Origin: Treponema sp. UBA1793
GTDB lineage: Bacteria > Spirochaetota > Spirochaetia > Treponematales > Treponemataceae
Assembly (NCBI GenBank): GCA_002314445.1
Contig: DCFX01000008.1
Span: forward strand, 62,001 to 126,000
DNA length: 64,000 bases
Direction: 5' to 3'
Positions 25,599 to 35,119 of the stretch are shown piece by piece. The notes below the pieces were generated by a model. The model did no database searches and was not told the origin of the DNA. It saw only the letters and a program-made list of their open reading frames with translations. How positions within the stretch are numbered: the first letter of the stretch is position 1; each line of letters starts with the position of its first letter. The translations under genes and the position numbers were made by a program.

Positions 25599-27771
25599 TT
25601 TGTATATTTACCCCTTTATCTTCCTCGATTTCTCCAAGGACTTCGACTTTTATGTCTTTTCCTGCCGAAACAATTTCCCGGTCCGAGATTACTATAATAT
25701 CGGGCATTTCGCGCTCTGTCGAATTCCATACAAGCCGGCGCACGATTGAAGCGCTCATAACGACAGGAAGGAATCCTTTGCTGCGCATCCCGTTATATGC
25801 GTCGTGCATCGCTTTTTCCCATTTGCGCGAGTCGACCGGATCAAGCGCCGAATACGGTTCGGAACCGTCCTGCAGTCTTACAACGTGATCAAGCAGCATC
25901 TGCGAAAGATCCTGCGAAAGGCTCATAATGCGCAGCGTATTGTCCTCATCAACATACTGTTTGCAAATCTGGAGGCCGAGCGCTTCACGCACTTTTTCCG
26001 TAAGATCCCACGTGTTGTGTGTGATGGGACCGTAATTTGCAAGCGTCTCGAGAATGACGACTATATTGCGTATTGAAACGCGCTCCTGCAGCAGTGCGCG
26101 GAGAATTTTTTCAATTTCACCGTATGTAAATTTCTTATCACCGTTAAGAACCTCGTCAACGACGACGGGATTAGTCTCTTTTACGCGATTAACAATGGTG
26201 GAAACTTCCTGGCGGCCGAGGATTTCCGCAGCGTGTGCTTTTATAATTTCTGTAAGATGAGTCGCAATAATAGTCGGAGGATCAACAACTGTATATCCGC
26301 TCCGTTCAGCTTCCGAACGTTTATCTTCAGGCAGCCAGATTGCAGGCATACCGAATGCAGGATCTTTCGTTTTTTCGCCGTCAAGTTCTTCCACCACGTT
26401 TCCGGTATTCATGCACATATAATAGCCGAGCCTGATTTTGCTGTTTCCTGCTTCAATGCCGCGGATTTTGAAGCTGTATTCATTCGGGTCAAGCGTCATG
26501 TTGTCTACGATTCGTATCGGAGGGACAATAAGCCCCATGTCGAGCGCCGCTTCATGCCGGATACGCGTAATGCGTTCAAGAAGTTCTGCACCTTTTTCCT
26601 TATCCACAAGCGGTATGAGTGCATATCCGAGTTCAAGTGAGAGCGTATCCAGTGGTGCAATTGAATCAAGGTCAGAAGAACCGCCGCCTTTCTGAGTTTT
26701 TGCTTTTGCCGCCGCCGCAGCTGTTTCGGCCTGTACTTTTTCCTTTTTCTGGGACCCGGCAATACGGAAACCGATATAGAAGAACGCTGCACCAAGAACG
26801 ACAAGCAGGACTGTTGCTCCTGCTCCGTTCTTTACAAACGATATTCCCATAAGGGCAAGCGCCGCACCGACAATCTCATAGATATAGCCGGAAACGGTAA
26901 ATTCGTGCTTCAGCTGTTCACCGAACGGTACTGTACTGCTGCTGCCTGTAACAATAAGACCTGTCGCGAACGACAGCATAAGCGACGGAATCTGGGACAT
27001 GAGGCCGTCGCCGATCGTGAGTTTTGCATACGACAGTATTGATTCTGAAGCAGACAGGCCGTGAATGACCATACCGACGATAAATCCGCCGACGAGATTT
27101 ATGACTGTGATGAAAATGCCGGCCTTTACGTTTCCCGACACGAATTTTGAAGCACCATCCATCGTAGAATAAAAATCACTTTCTCTTCTTACGGCGGCTT
27201 TCTGCGCTTTTGCCTCTTCGTCCGTGATTGACCCGCTGTTCAACTGGGACTCAATGTCGAACATTTTGGAATTCATGGAATCGAGGGAAAAACGCGCAGC
27301 TACTTCAGAAACACGTGTGGCACCTTTCGTAATAACGACAACCTGAACGACTATAATTATGATAAATATAACCATACCGATAATGACGGGGGTTGCTCCA
27401 TCTCCGCCGCCCGTCACGATATTAGAAAAAGCCTGCACCATGGCGCTCTGGCTGGCAGAAACACCGCGGAAGCTCACCGGCTGCGTGAGAATCAGTCTCG
27501 TAGACGATATGTTTATGCCCAGTCCGTACAATGTTGCAAAAAGAATAATTCTTGGAAATGTCGTAAAATCAGTAGCGCGGGGAGTATACATAACCGTAAG
27601 CAATATGACAATCGACAGTGCAAGATTGAGTGCCATCGAGAGGTCTATAAGAATCCGAGGCATAGGTATGACAAGAAAAAGCGCCACAACGACAACTGCG
27701 ACGCCAACTATATTTCGCTGTAAAAAATTCAGAACGGCTTCATTTGAAACCTTTCTCGCTTCGTTTGCCAT
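25591..27771 (-). CDS. flhA: Flagellar export gate protein FlhA
   Basis: 726 aa. About eight N-terminal membrane helices (residues 18-330 or so), including the conserved FHIPEP-type loop, then a linker rich in Ala/Lys and a large cytoplasmic domain from about residue 380 that forms the nonameric ring for chaperone-substrate docking. It couples proton flow to type III export of rod, hook and filament proteins. Next to flhB and flhF in the usual spirochaetal order. Confidence 0.96.
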   Translation of the reverse strand: MANEARKVSNEAVLNFLQRNIVGVAVVVVALFLVIPMPRILIDLSMALNLALSIVILLTVMYTPRATDFTTFPRIILFATLYGLGINISSTRLILTQPVSFRGVSASQSAMVQAFSNIVTGGGDGATPVIIGMVIFIIIIVVQVVVITKGATRVSEVAARFSLDSMNSKMFDIESQLNSGSITDEEAKAQKAAVRRESDFYSTMDGASKFVSGNVKAGIFITVINLVGGFIVGMVIHGLSASESILSYAKLTIGDGLMSQIPSLMLSFATGLIVTGSSSTVPFGEQLKHEFTVSGYIYEIVGAALALMGISFVKNGAGATVLLVVLGAAFFYIGFRIAGSQKKEKVQAETAAAAAKAKTQKGGGSSDLDSIAPLDTLSLELGYALIPLVDKEKGAELLERITRIRHEAALDMGLIVPPIRIVDNMTLDPNEYSFKIRGIEAGNSKIRLGYYMCMNTGNVVEELDGEKTKDPAFGMPAIWLPEDKRSEAERSGYTVVDPPTIIATHLTEIIKAHAAEILGRQEVSTIVNRVKETNPVVVDEVLNGDKKFTYGEIEKILRALLQERVSIRNIVVILETLANYGPITHNTWDLTEKVREALGLQICKQYVDEDNTLRIMSLSQDLSQMLLDHVVRLQDGSEPYSALDPVDSRKWEKAMHDAYNGMRSKGFLPVVMSASIVRRLVWNSTEREMPDIIVISDREIVSAGKDIKVEVLGEIEEDKGVNIQNV

Positions 27772-27796
27772 TAGTCCCCACCCGGCATACTACGGT

Positions 27797-28894
27797 TTAT
27801 TTCTTAGAGTTGTATTTTATATGTGTATACACAAGAACTATTGCTCTTATATACTGTTCAGGTATTATATCACCAACGTTTGTATCTGTATAGAGTCCGC
27901 GTGCAAGCGGTCTGTTCTCTACAATCGGCACGTTGTTTTCCTGTGCAATGCGTTTTATTGTAAAAGCTGTTTCGTCCGAACCCTTTGCAGTTACTTCCGG
28001 CGCTCTGTCATCTTTTGTTCTGTCGTATTTTAGTGCAACTGCAAAATGAGTAGGGTTTGTAATAACTACGTCTGATTCCTTTACAGCCTTAGGTATGTTC
28101 TGCTGAAGAAGACGGTGTTGTTCCTGCTGCAGGTGATTCTTTACCTCAGGGTCGCCTTCCATTTCCTTATACTCCTCTTTGACTTCCTGTTTCGTCATTT
28201 TCATCTCTTCCATAAATTGACGGCGCTGCACCAGGTAGTCAGGAATAGCTATAATGAGAAACACAACGGCGGCGACCACAAGAAGCTGAGCCGCCATTTT
28301 AGCAATATATTCTGTAGCCTCGCCTACATTCCCGTTCTGTATTTCGAGCAGAAGGACGGGAACATCCCTCTTTATAAGCGTATACGACACGGCAGCTATT
28401 ACGATAACTTTTCCGATCGACTTTACAATGTTAAAAAATCCCCGGAATGAGAACAGCGTATTTTTAAAATACTCGCCGAAATTCGGAATTATTTTTTTAA
28501 AATTCGGCTCTATTGTTTTTGTCGTAAAAATAAAACCCCTGTTCTGGATTATATTGCCTGCTATTGCACCCACAATGCCGACAATCCCGACAGGAAGTAT
28601 AAGCTTAAGAAAAAAATTAAAAAATGCAACGGCAATATTCGGATCATTTACCTGCAGTTCTGTACACCGTGTAAAAAAAAACCGGAATATGTCAGTACAA
28701 TCACGAAACATGGAAGGGCCCAGGAATATAAGTACTATTACAGTCAGAAGCATAACGAGCGAACTGTTAAGCTCCTGGCTTTTTGCGACACGTCCCTCTT
28801 TGCGGGCTTTTTCAAGCTTGAACTCCGACGGTTCCTCTGTCCGTCCTTCGTCTTCGGCAGCAAACCACTGAAGGTCAATCATTGTGTACGTCAT
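27797..28894 (-). CDS. flhB: Flagellar export switch protein FlhB
   Basis: 365 aa. Four membrane helices within about residues 45-215, then a cytoplasmic domain with the autocleavage site NPTH at residues 280-283, used to switch export from rod/hook to filament substrates. The ATG overlaps the fliR stop by 4 bp. Residues 14-35 (EDEGRTEEPSEFKLEKARKE) fit the family N-terminus. Confidence 0.96.
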   Translation of the reverse strand: MTYTMIDLQWFAAEDEGRTEEPSEFKLEKARKEGRVAKSQELNSSLVMLLTVIVLIFLGPSMFRDCTDIFRFFFTRCTELQVNDPNIAVAFFNFFLKLILPVGIVGIVGAIAGNIIQNRGFIFTTKTIEPNFKKIIPNFGEYFKNTLFSFRGFFNIVKSIGKVIVIAAVSYTLIKRDVPVLLLEIQNGNVGEATEYIAKMAAQLLVVAAVVFLIIAIPDYLVQRRQFMEEMKMTKQEVKEEYKEMEGDPEVKNHLQQEQHRLLQQNIPKAVKESDVVITNPTHFAVALKYDRTKDDRAPEVTAKGSDETAFTIKRIAQENNVPIVENRPLARGLYTDTNVGDIIPEQYIRAIVLVYTHIKYNSKK

Positions 28895-29718
28895 GAACCG
28901 ATACCGCCTGTCGCAGCAAAAAGCTCTATAAGACCCGTAATACCTGCGTTGAACGAGCGTTCAAAGAAATCGCAGAGGGAGGGCATGAGTACAGTTATGA
29001 CAAAGAATGCAACAAGCAGCATCAGGGAAAAACCTTCAGACAGAAGATTCATCTGAGGTGCAGCGCGTGAAAGAATTGCCATGCACACGGTAAGAAGCAT
29101 GAGCGTGCCCAAAATAGGAAGCGAAATGACAAGTGCATCTGCAAAAAGCTGCGTGAGTCCGCCTGCAAGAAATTTAACAATTTTTTCCCGCGCATCAAGA
29201 AGTTTGAACACGTTCATCGTAGTAAAACTTCCGGCAAGTCCTTTTAAAAAAATCTTCTGGAACCAGCGGTTCTGAAGAAAAATGAGCATTGCAACAAGAT
29301 TCAGGTACTGCCCCATAAGAGGATTTTCCACCTGAGATAAAGAGTCATACACTTCAGACGCACTCAGTCCCATCTGAAACGCAAAAAACTGACCGGCTGT
29401 ACTGAACGCTGCGAAAATTATCGTAACGTAAAATCCCATTATAACGCCTATCATACCTTCCCCTATAAGCAGCATGATATACGTCAAATCAAACGAACCG
29501 TTCTTTGAAATATACGGTGTGTATACGGAAAAGCTTGCATACGGCATAATCAGATACGCCATATATCCTGCAAGTGCAATTTTTGCAACACGCGGTACCG
29601 ACCGCATGGAAAAAAGCGGAAGGGTCATAAGGAAGGCAAAGCATCTGACAGCAATGAGAAGAAATACAGGCGCCTGTGCTACTATCCGGTCAAGCATTGC
29701 CGTTATCCTATTTTGCAA
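28891..29718 (-). CDS. fliR: Flagellar export gate protein FliR
   Basis: 275 aa, about six membrane helices throughout; part of the FliP5Q4R1 export gate. It overlaps both fliQ (11 bp) and flhB (4 bp), so expression is coupled to its partners. Confidence 0.94.
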   Translation of the reverse strand: MQNRITAMLDRIVAQAPVFLLIAVRCFAFLMTLPLFSMRSVPRVAKIALAGYMAYLIMPYASFSVYTPYISKNGSFDLTYIMLLIGEGMIGVIMGFYVTIIFAAFSTAGQFFAFQMGLSASEVYDSLSQVENPLMGQYLNLVAMLIFLQNRWFQKIFLKGLAGSFTTMNVFKLLDAREKIVKFLAGGLTQLFADALVISLPILGTLMLLTVCMAILSRAAPQMNLLSEGFSLMLLVAFFVITVLMPSLCDFFERSFNAGITGLIELFAATGGIGS

Positions 29719-29977
29719 TCGACGGAATAAGTTTGAACAAATTGATTGTATAGCCGCTCAGATGCGAAAACATCCAGCCGCCGAGCAGCGCAAGGACTGA
29801 AAGCATGGCAAGCATTTTAGGAAGAAATGTGAGCGTCTGCTCCTGAATTGACGTCGTCGCCTGAAAAATAGCAACAATCAGACCGACTATAAGTGCTACA
29901 CTGAGAATGGGTGCTGCAAGTATGAATATTTCAAAAATACTACCCTGCATTAAAGAAACAATCTGGCCAATCGACAT
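29708..29977 (-). CDS. fliQ: Flagellar export gate protein FliQ
   Basis: 89 aa, two membrane helices with the conserved GLIVAIFQATTSIQEQTLTF stretch of FliQ. Component of the FliPQR gate. Starts 10 bp after fliP. Confidence 0.95.
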   Translation of the reverse strand: MSIGQIVSLMQGSIFEIFILAAPILSVALIVGLIVAIFQATTSIQEQTLTFLPKMLAMLSVLALLGGWMFSHLSGYTINLFKLIPSIAK

Positions 29978-29987
29978 ATTTCACCTC

Positions 29988-30830
29988 TTATTTTATCACA
30001 GAATTGAACAGCTGCTGCGTAAGCAGTCCCCAGCCGTCAACAAGCACAAACAGCATAAGCTTGAACGGCATGGAAATCTGAACAGGTGGAAGCATCATCA
30101 TACCCATAGACATGAGTATGCTTGCCACAACCATATCAATTATTATAAAAGGAATATACAGCAGTACACCTATTTTAAATGCGACGGTAAGTTCATGCAG
30201 GATATATGCAGGAATAAGGACATGCGTCGGAACATCGGCAAGCGTACGGGGTTTTTCCATTTTTCCCATTGCCATAAACATGGAAATATAGCTTGTATCC
30301 TCAGACATCTGGCTGTACATGAAAATTCTCATGGGAGCCTCAGCCTGCTGGTACGCTTCATCTATGCTGATTTTTCCGTCGGAAAGCGGTTTGAACGAGT
30401 TGTTGTATATCTGTGTGAATGTCGGCCACATGACGAATACTGTCATGAAAAATGCAATCCCGTTCAAAACTGATGTCGGTGGTACCTGCTGAAGAGACAG
30501 TGCACGCTTTACGAAATCAAGTACGATTGAAAAACGCAGGAAACACGTCATCAGGATGAGCAGACTCGGTGCAAGGGTAAGTACCGTAAGCAGCAGGAGA
30601 AGCTGTACTGAAAACGCTACCTGCCTGCCTGTCGTCGGTTGTGTAATGTTTATATCAATATTCGGCACAGTCGCATTTCGTATTGTGTTGTTCATTTCAG
30701 TGGAACCGCGGGTAGATCCTGCAGGAAAATTATTCTGCTGTGCTGAAACAGGCATGGCACACATAAAGCCTATAACTGTACAAAAGATGACGAACAGTCC
30801 GTATTTTTTCATTCTGCTTATATGTTTCAT
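29988..30830 (-). CDS. fliP: Flagellar export gate protein FliP
   Basis: 280 aa. A cleavable signal peptide (about residues 1-30) is followed by four membrane helices and the periplasmic loop, with LSLQQVPPTSVLNGIAFFMT and the C-terminal FIIIDMVVASILMSMGMMML typical of FliP. Its ATG lies directly after the fliO stop (TGATATG). An internal ATG six codons on (MKKYGLF) could also serve. Confidence 0.95.
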   Translation of the reverse strand: MKHISRMKKYGLFVIFCTVIGFMCAMPVSAQQNNFPAGSTRGSTEMNNTIRNATVPNIDINITQPTTGRQVAFSVQLLLLLTVLTLAPSLLILMTCFLRFSIVLDFVKRALSLQQVPPTSVLNGIAFFMTVFVMWPTFTQIYNNSFKPLSDGKISIDEAYQQAEAPMRIFMYSQMSEDTSYISMFMAMGKMEKPRTLADVPTHVLIPAYILHELTVAFKIGVLLYIPFIIIDMVVASILMSMGMMMLPPVQISMPFKLMLFVLVDGWGLLTQQLFNSVIK

Positions 30831-30831
30831 A

Positions 30832-31473
30832 TCAGTTCCCCGGATTCAATCTGTCGCGCTGTTTTTTGAGTAAATCAGCGGCTTTATCACCGGCTCCACC
30901 GAATGCGTTTCCACCTTTCTCTTTCGGACCGTTGGGCATAAAAATAGAAAGTATATCGTTGAAATTGCGCGGCTTTTTCGTATTCGTCTGTCTGTCCGCG
31001 TACAGATTCATGGCATCTATAGTTTCCTTATCAGTAACTTCGCCTATGAGATTTACCGAATTGTCAGTAACGCCGATAATGTAAGCCTTTTCATCGAGGA
31101 GAGATACTATCTGAACGGATTTTCCCGGGGACAAAGTCACAGAGGAAACGACACGAAGAAACTGATCGGTATTATTTCCCTTGTTCATGTTGCGCTTCAT
31201 GAGCCAGATAACTCCGTAGATGCATACAATGACGAGCGCAAGGACAAGAATCATGCGTATGAATACCCATGCCGTAGCGCCTTTCGTCGTTACCGGCGCA
31301 GGTGCTTCCGTTGTATTAATCGGAAGAGAAGATTCATCTACATGAGTATCATTCTGCTGTGTCTGCTGAACTTTTGTTTTTTCCGTTATTGGAGCAGAGT
31401 TCTGCGCATACATACATGCAATACTTAAAAGAAGTACCATACATAGTGTACAAAGTCTCTTTGAGTAATTCAC
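30832..31473 (-). CDS. fliO: Flagellar export accessory protein FliO (FliZ)
   Basis: GTG at 31473 (MNYSKRLCTLCMVLLLS) is preferred to the GTG at 31485 because GGGGG lies 5 bases before it; this gives 213 aa. It has a signal peptide, a periplasmic Thr/Glu/Gln-rich segment, one membrane helix (about residues 70-90) and a FliO domain with LSPGKSVQIVSLLDEKAYIIGVT. FliO stabilises FliP during gate assembly. Confidence 0.88.
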   Translation of the reverse strand: MNYSKRLCTLCMVLLLSIACMYAQNSAPITEKTKVQQTQQNDTHVDESSLPINTTEAPAPVTTKGATAWVFIRMILVLALVIVCIYGVIWLMKRNMNKGNNTDQFLRVVSSVTLSPGKSVQIVSLLDEKAYIIGVTDNSVNLIGEVTDKETIDAMNLYADRQTNTKKPRNFNDILSIFMPNGPKEKGGNAFGGAGDKAADLLKKQRDRLNPGN

Positions 31474-31498
31474 TTTTTCCCCCACCCACTAAAACTTT

Positions 31499-32716
31499 TT
31501 AATGCAGTTCCGTCACCCTCTCCAGTGAAGACAAAATCTCCGTGACACGGACACCGAAGTTTTCATCTATAACTACAACTTCACCTTTTGCTATTGGTTT
31601 ATGATTGACGAGAATATCGACAGGTTCACCGGCAAGTTTATCCAGTTCTATAATCGTACCTTCACCCATTCCAAGGATGTCTTTAATCTGCTTCTTCGTA
31701 CGGCCAAGTTCTACGGTCATTTCCATGTAGACGTCCATGATAAGACCGATATTCCCCTGCTCGCCGCCGGATGTATTTCCCTGAAGGATCGGGTACTGGA
31801 GTGCCTGTACGTTCGGTACGTTTACACCCATGTTTTGTCCCATATTCTGCTGCATACCCATATTCATCTGAGGCATACCGCCCATTTGTCCCATACCCAT
31901 ATTCATCTGAGGCATTCCAGCCTGCTGCATACCCATATTCATTTGTGACATGCCGCCCATCTGTCCCATACCCATATTCTGCTGCATACCGCCTGCCTGG
32001 GGCATATTACCCACCATATTGCCAACCGCATCCATATCTGCAGCACTGAGAGTCCCAGCCTGCTGGTCATTTCCGCCGAGAGCTCTGCTAATCTGTTCTG
32101 CAGCCTCCCCTCCGACAGCTTCCCAAAGCGTATATCCCTGTCCATCGAGCGTTACAGGATAGTTGAAGAGTGCAAAAGTATTCTGAGGAATACGTATCAT
32201 AGCCTTTGGATCGTTGCGTGCAGTCGGCACGTTGCATTCAATGCCGGAAAGTTTCCCTGTCTTTTCAAGTGCCTGGATTTCATCGTTCGTATGTGTCGAA
32301 ACTGCTTCGGAGATAACGGAAAGCGCCATATCGTCCATATCAGCATTTTCTTCTTTATTCATAAGGCTTACGATTTTCTGGGCAAATTCAGGAGCAAGAA
32401 TATACAGATGATCTCCTGAAAGTCCTTTTGAAAAATCTGCGAGGACATCTACGACGACTTCCGGCAGTTTTGCAAGCAGTCTGTCCCTGTCAAGCGCTTC
32501 CACAACAGGGGTATCGGAAGAGAATGAAGCTCCCGTCATTTTGTTGAGATTTTCTACAAGCGGTGTTTTCAGTTCGTCTGCAAATTTCTGCAGAACTGCA
32601 GTATCTATGTGTACCACAGGAGCTCCGCCTACCTGACCGGACGGATTAAGTCCGTCAACAGATACGCCTGAAAGCAGCGCGTCAATTTCATCCTGCGATA
32701 TTGCACCATCACTCAT
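31499..32716 (-). CDS. fliY: Flagellar switch protein FliY (FliN) with Met/Gln/Gly repeat linker
   Basis: ATG 32716 (MSDGAISQDEIDALL) has AGGAG 9 bases upstream and is preferred to ATG 32725; 405 aa. Numbering from 32725, residues about 10-22 are the FliM-like/CheY-binding-type start, 40-215 a CheC/FliM-like middle domain, 241-300 a Met-, Gln- and Gly-rich repeat region with units such as QMNMGMQQ and MGQMGGM, and 325-405 the FliN/SpoA domain. Part of the C-ring switch that sets rotation direction. The repeat linker is odd: I know of no reason in the fold for such a Met-rich tract. It overlaps fliM slightly at its 5' end if the first ATG is used. Confidence 0.93.
   Translation of the reverse strand: MSDGAISQDEIDALLSGVSVDGLNPSGQVGGAPVVHIDTAVLQKFADELKTPLVENLNKMTGASFSSDTPVVEALDRDRLLAKLPEVVVDVLADFSKGLSGDHLYILAPEFAQKIVSLMNKEENADMDDMALSVISEAVSTHTNDEIQALEKTGKLSGIECNVPTARNDPKAMIRIPQNTFALFNYPVTLDGQGYTLWEAVGGEAAEQISRALGGNDQQAGTLSAADMDAVGNMVGNMPQAGGMQQNMGMGQMGGMSQMNMGMQQAGMPQMNMGMGQMGGMPQMNMGMQQNMGQNMGVNVPNVQALQYPILQGNTSGGEQGNIGLIMDVYMEMTVELGRTKKQIKDILGMGEGTIIELDKLAGEPVDILVNHKPIAKGEVVVIDENFGVRVTEILSSLERVTELH
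31828..32004 (-). repeat. Imperfect tandem repeats inside fliY
   Basis: DNA repeats built on a CCCATATTCATCTGAGGCAT-like unit (plus strand) encode the Met/Gln/Gly-rich linker. At least five related copies are visible with small differences, so the tract could change length by slippage. Confidence 0.8.
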
Positions 32717-33746
32717 ATGTGTCATCTCCTTCTACGGAAAGCTCTTCAAAATCATCCGCTGCTATATCCTCTATTTTGCCTGTTATCTGAACGGCCATCT
32801 TTTTACCTACGACACCCGGCTGACAATAGAATTTCTTTTTATTCCCGACGCTGAGCGTCAGCGGATCTCCAACACGAATATTGGTAAGACGGATTACGTC
32901 GCCTACGCGCAGCGAAAGTACATCGCGTATAGGCAGGTCTATTGAACCAACTTCGGCAACAACATCCATATCAACTGATGAAAGTTTCTCTTTTAAAGTG
33001 CCAAGATACTGGGTCGTTGAACTCCTGCGGACGGAACTGAACCAGAACTGGGATGAAAGTTTTGAAATGATAGGTTCGATTGTGAGGTAAGGAATGCAGA
33101 AGTTCATCATGCCCTCTTCATCGCCTACTTTCGTTTCAAGCGTTACAAGAACAACCATTTCCGAAGGCGGAACAATCTGCGCAAACTGCGGATTCGTCTC
33201 TATCTGACCGAGCCGCGGACGAAGATCTATTACCTGAGTCCAGGCTTCTCGCATATTTGCCAGAATACGTACGATTATTCCTTCCATAACGGACTGTTCT
33301 ATATCGGTAAGATCCCTGTTCTTATTTCCGGTAGTCGTACCCCGCCCGCCGAACAGGCGGTCTATCATACAAAATGTAATAGTCGGATCTATTTCAAGGA
33401 CCGCATTTCCCTTAAGAGGATCCATATTGACAACGGCCAGTGTCGTAGGAGTCGGAATTGAACGGATGAATTCTTCATATGTAAGCTGATCTACCGATGC
33501 GACATGTACATGGACGAGGCTCCGCAGTTGGGCTGAAAGGCTTGTCGTTGTCAGACGTGCGAACGTTTCATGCATATTTGAAACAGTTCGCAGCTGTTCC
33601 TTTGAGAATTTGTCAGGACGCTTGAAATCATATATTTTTATCTTTCTTGTGTCGCTGACAGGCTTAAAATCATCAGTATCAGGATCACCCGAACTGATTG
33701 CCGTGAGCAGCTGATCTATTTCATCCTGTGACAGAACTTCGTTCAT
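32709..33746 (-). CDS. fliM: Flagellar motor switch protein FliM
   Basis: 345 aa, expected length. Starts with LSQDEIDQLLTAI (CheY-P binding segment), continues with the CheC-like middle domain (GGRGTTTG near residue 134) and ends with a SpoA domain (DLPIRDVLSLRVGDVIRL). Binds phosphorylated CheY and changes rotor direction. Its stop lies just inside or next to the fliY start. Confidence 0.96.
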   Translation of the reverse strand: MNEVLSQDEIDQLLTAISSGDPDTDDFKPVSDTRKIKIYDFKRPDKFSKEQLRTVSNMHETFARLTTTSLSAQLRSLVHVHVASVDQLTYEEFIRSIPTPTTLAVVNMDPLKGNAVLEIDPTITFCMIDRLFGGRGTTTGNKNRDLTDIEQSVMEGIIVRILANMREAWTQVIDLRPRLGQIETNPQFAQIVPPSEMVVLVTLETKVGDEEGMMNFCIPYLTIEPIISKLSSQFWFSSVRRSSTTQYLGTLKEKLSSVDMDVVAEVGSIDLPIRDVLSLRVGDVIRLTNIRVGDPLTLSVGNKKKFYCQPGVVGKKMAVQITGKIEDIAADDFEELSVEGDDTYE

Positions 33747-33776
33747 GCACCTTCCACCTTGTAAATCATGCAGTCT

Positions 33777-34328
33777 TTACTGTTCAACAACGTCCAGCTG
33801 TTGAAACGAGACATCCCTGATTTTTGAATTGCTCAGTATTTCATCGTTTATAGCGTTGCGCAGTTCAATCTTCAGTTTCTGTTCATTCTGAGGTTTCAAT
33901 TCAGCAATGGTTTTCTCTGTAAAGTATCGACGCAGAAAGTCTATAAGTTCAATTTTTCTTTCAGTAATTTCAGTGGCAGTTGCCTTATCGTCTTTTTTAT
34001 AGCCGAGTGCAATGTTTACAACGACGCTGGCCGGAATATCATCGCTTGTTTTTGTCCTGATAACACCGAGAGATGTATACCAGTCAAGAATTTCACGCTG
34101 AGCCTGATATTCTTCACTCATCTGTACTGTCGGCTGAGCCGAGCTGTTGTTATTTACGAGTTTCATTGTCACAAAAACAACAACTACAATAAGTATGACG
34201 GCGCCAACAGCAATAAGTATCCATTTAAGCATACCGGGGATAAGACCGCCGAGTTTACCCTTTCCCTTTGAAGGTGCTGCACTCTCTCCTGCATTCTCAT
34301 CAAGTATATCTGCATTATCTTCTGCCAT
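33777..34328 (-). CDS. fliL: Flagellar basal body protein FliL
   Basis: ATG 34328 (MAEDNADILDENAGES) has GGAGGGG 5 bases upstream and is chosen over a GTG at 34343; 183 aa. A short acidic cytoplasmic start, one membrane helix (about residues 33-55) and a periplasmic stomatin-like domain with VVNIALGYKK. FliL rings surround and support stators; in spirochaetes it also affects periplasmic flagella orientation. Sits next to motB, its functional partner. Confidence 0.93.
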   Translation of the reverse strand: MAEDNADILDENAGESAAPSKGKGKLGGLIPGMLKWILIAVGAVILIVVVVFVTMKLVNNNSSAQPTVQMSEEYQAQREILDWYTSLGVIRTKTSDDIPASVVVNIALGYKKDDKATATEITERKIELIDFLRRYFTEKTIAELKPQNEQKLKIELRNAINDEILSNSKIRDVSFQQLDVVEQ

Positions 34329-34385
34329 TATACCCCTCCACACATTTTATACTTCTGGTGACAGCAACTTTTGTATAGTTTATCA

Positions 34386-35114
34386 TTAAAAATGACCTTC
34401 GTCCAGAATAATTATATCGACCCGCCTGTTATATGCCCTTCCTTCCGGTGTATCGTTTGAAAACATAGGTCTTGTATCTGCATAACCGGCGATTGAAAAC
34501 TGTTTCTCATTTACGCCGTAATCGGAAAGATAATGCAGCACGTTCATTGCCCGTGCTGCCGAAAGTTCCCAGTTGCTTGCAAACTTTGCAGTATCTGCAA
34601 CGGGAGTATTATCAGTATGACCTTCTATGCGGAACCGGCGGTTTTTAAGTTCAGGATCCTCAAAAAACTGGGACAGTCGGAGCAGCGTGTCTCGGGATTC
34701 GTCCATATTGAGGTCGGCACTTCCTTCTTCAAAGAAGCTGTCTGACGCAAGCGTAATGACAAGACCTCTTTCGTCGCTTGTAATAGTAATTTTATTCGAT
34801 TTTACATCAGGTGCAAAAAGACTGACAGCTTTCTTTTTTGCATTTCCGAGTGATTTGCCTTTCTCCGAAGCGGGCAGCGAATTTATATTATTCCCTAGAT
34901 CGGCAAGTCTTCCGGCAGAAAGAGACATACCGCCCGATGTTGTCTCTGTTTCGTTCATCTGTAGGGACTGTGTAATTGTGGCAAGCTGCGTTACATCAAC
35001 TTCCGACGGATTGTACAACATAACGAAAAAGCAGAGCATGAGCGTAATCATGTCTCCGTATGTTCCCTGCCAGGCTGATGAAGGTTTTTCCGGTTGCTTT
35101 GATTTTCTTCCCAT
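34386..35114 (-). CDS. motB: Stator protein MotB
   Basis: 242 aa. One membrane helix with the proton-binding aspartate D21 in GTYGDMITLMLCFFVML, then a plug/linker and an OmpA-like peptidoglycan-binding domain (RFRIEGHTDNTPV, NWELSAARAMNVL, NRRVDIIIL). Anchors the stator to the wall. Starts 5 bp after motA. The shorter-than-average linker between helix and OmpA domain (total 242 aa) fits spirochaetal MotB. Confidence 0.95.
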   Translation of the reverse strand: MGRKSKQPEKPSSAWQGTYGDMITLMLCFFVMLYNPSEVDVTQLATITQSLQMNETETTSGGMSLSAGRLADLGNNINSLPASEKGKSLGNAKKKAVSLFAPDVKSNKITITSDERGLVITLASDSFFEEGSADLNMDESRDTLLRLSQFFEDPELKNRRFRIEGHTDNTPVADTAKFASNWELSAARAMNVLHYLSDYGVNEKQFSIAGYADTRPMFSNDTPEGRAYNRRVDIIILDEGHF

Positions 35115-35119
35115 ACTGC

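Noticed and set aside
31828..32004. Possible CRISPR-like repeats
   Set aside because: Units are short, imperfect, in frame with fliY and have no unique spacers; they are coding tandem repeats.
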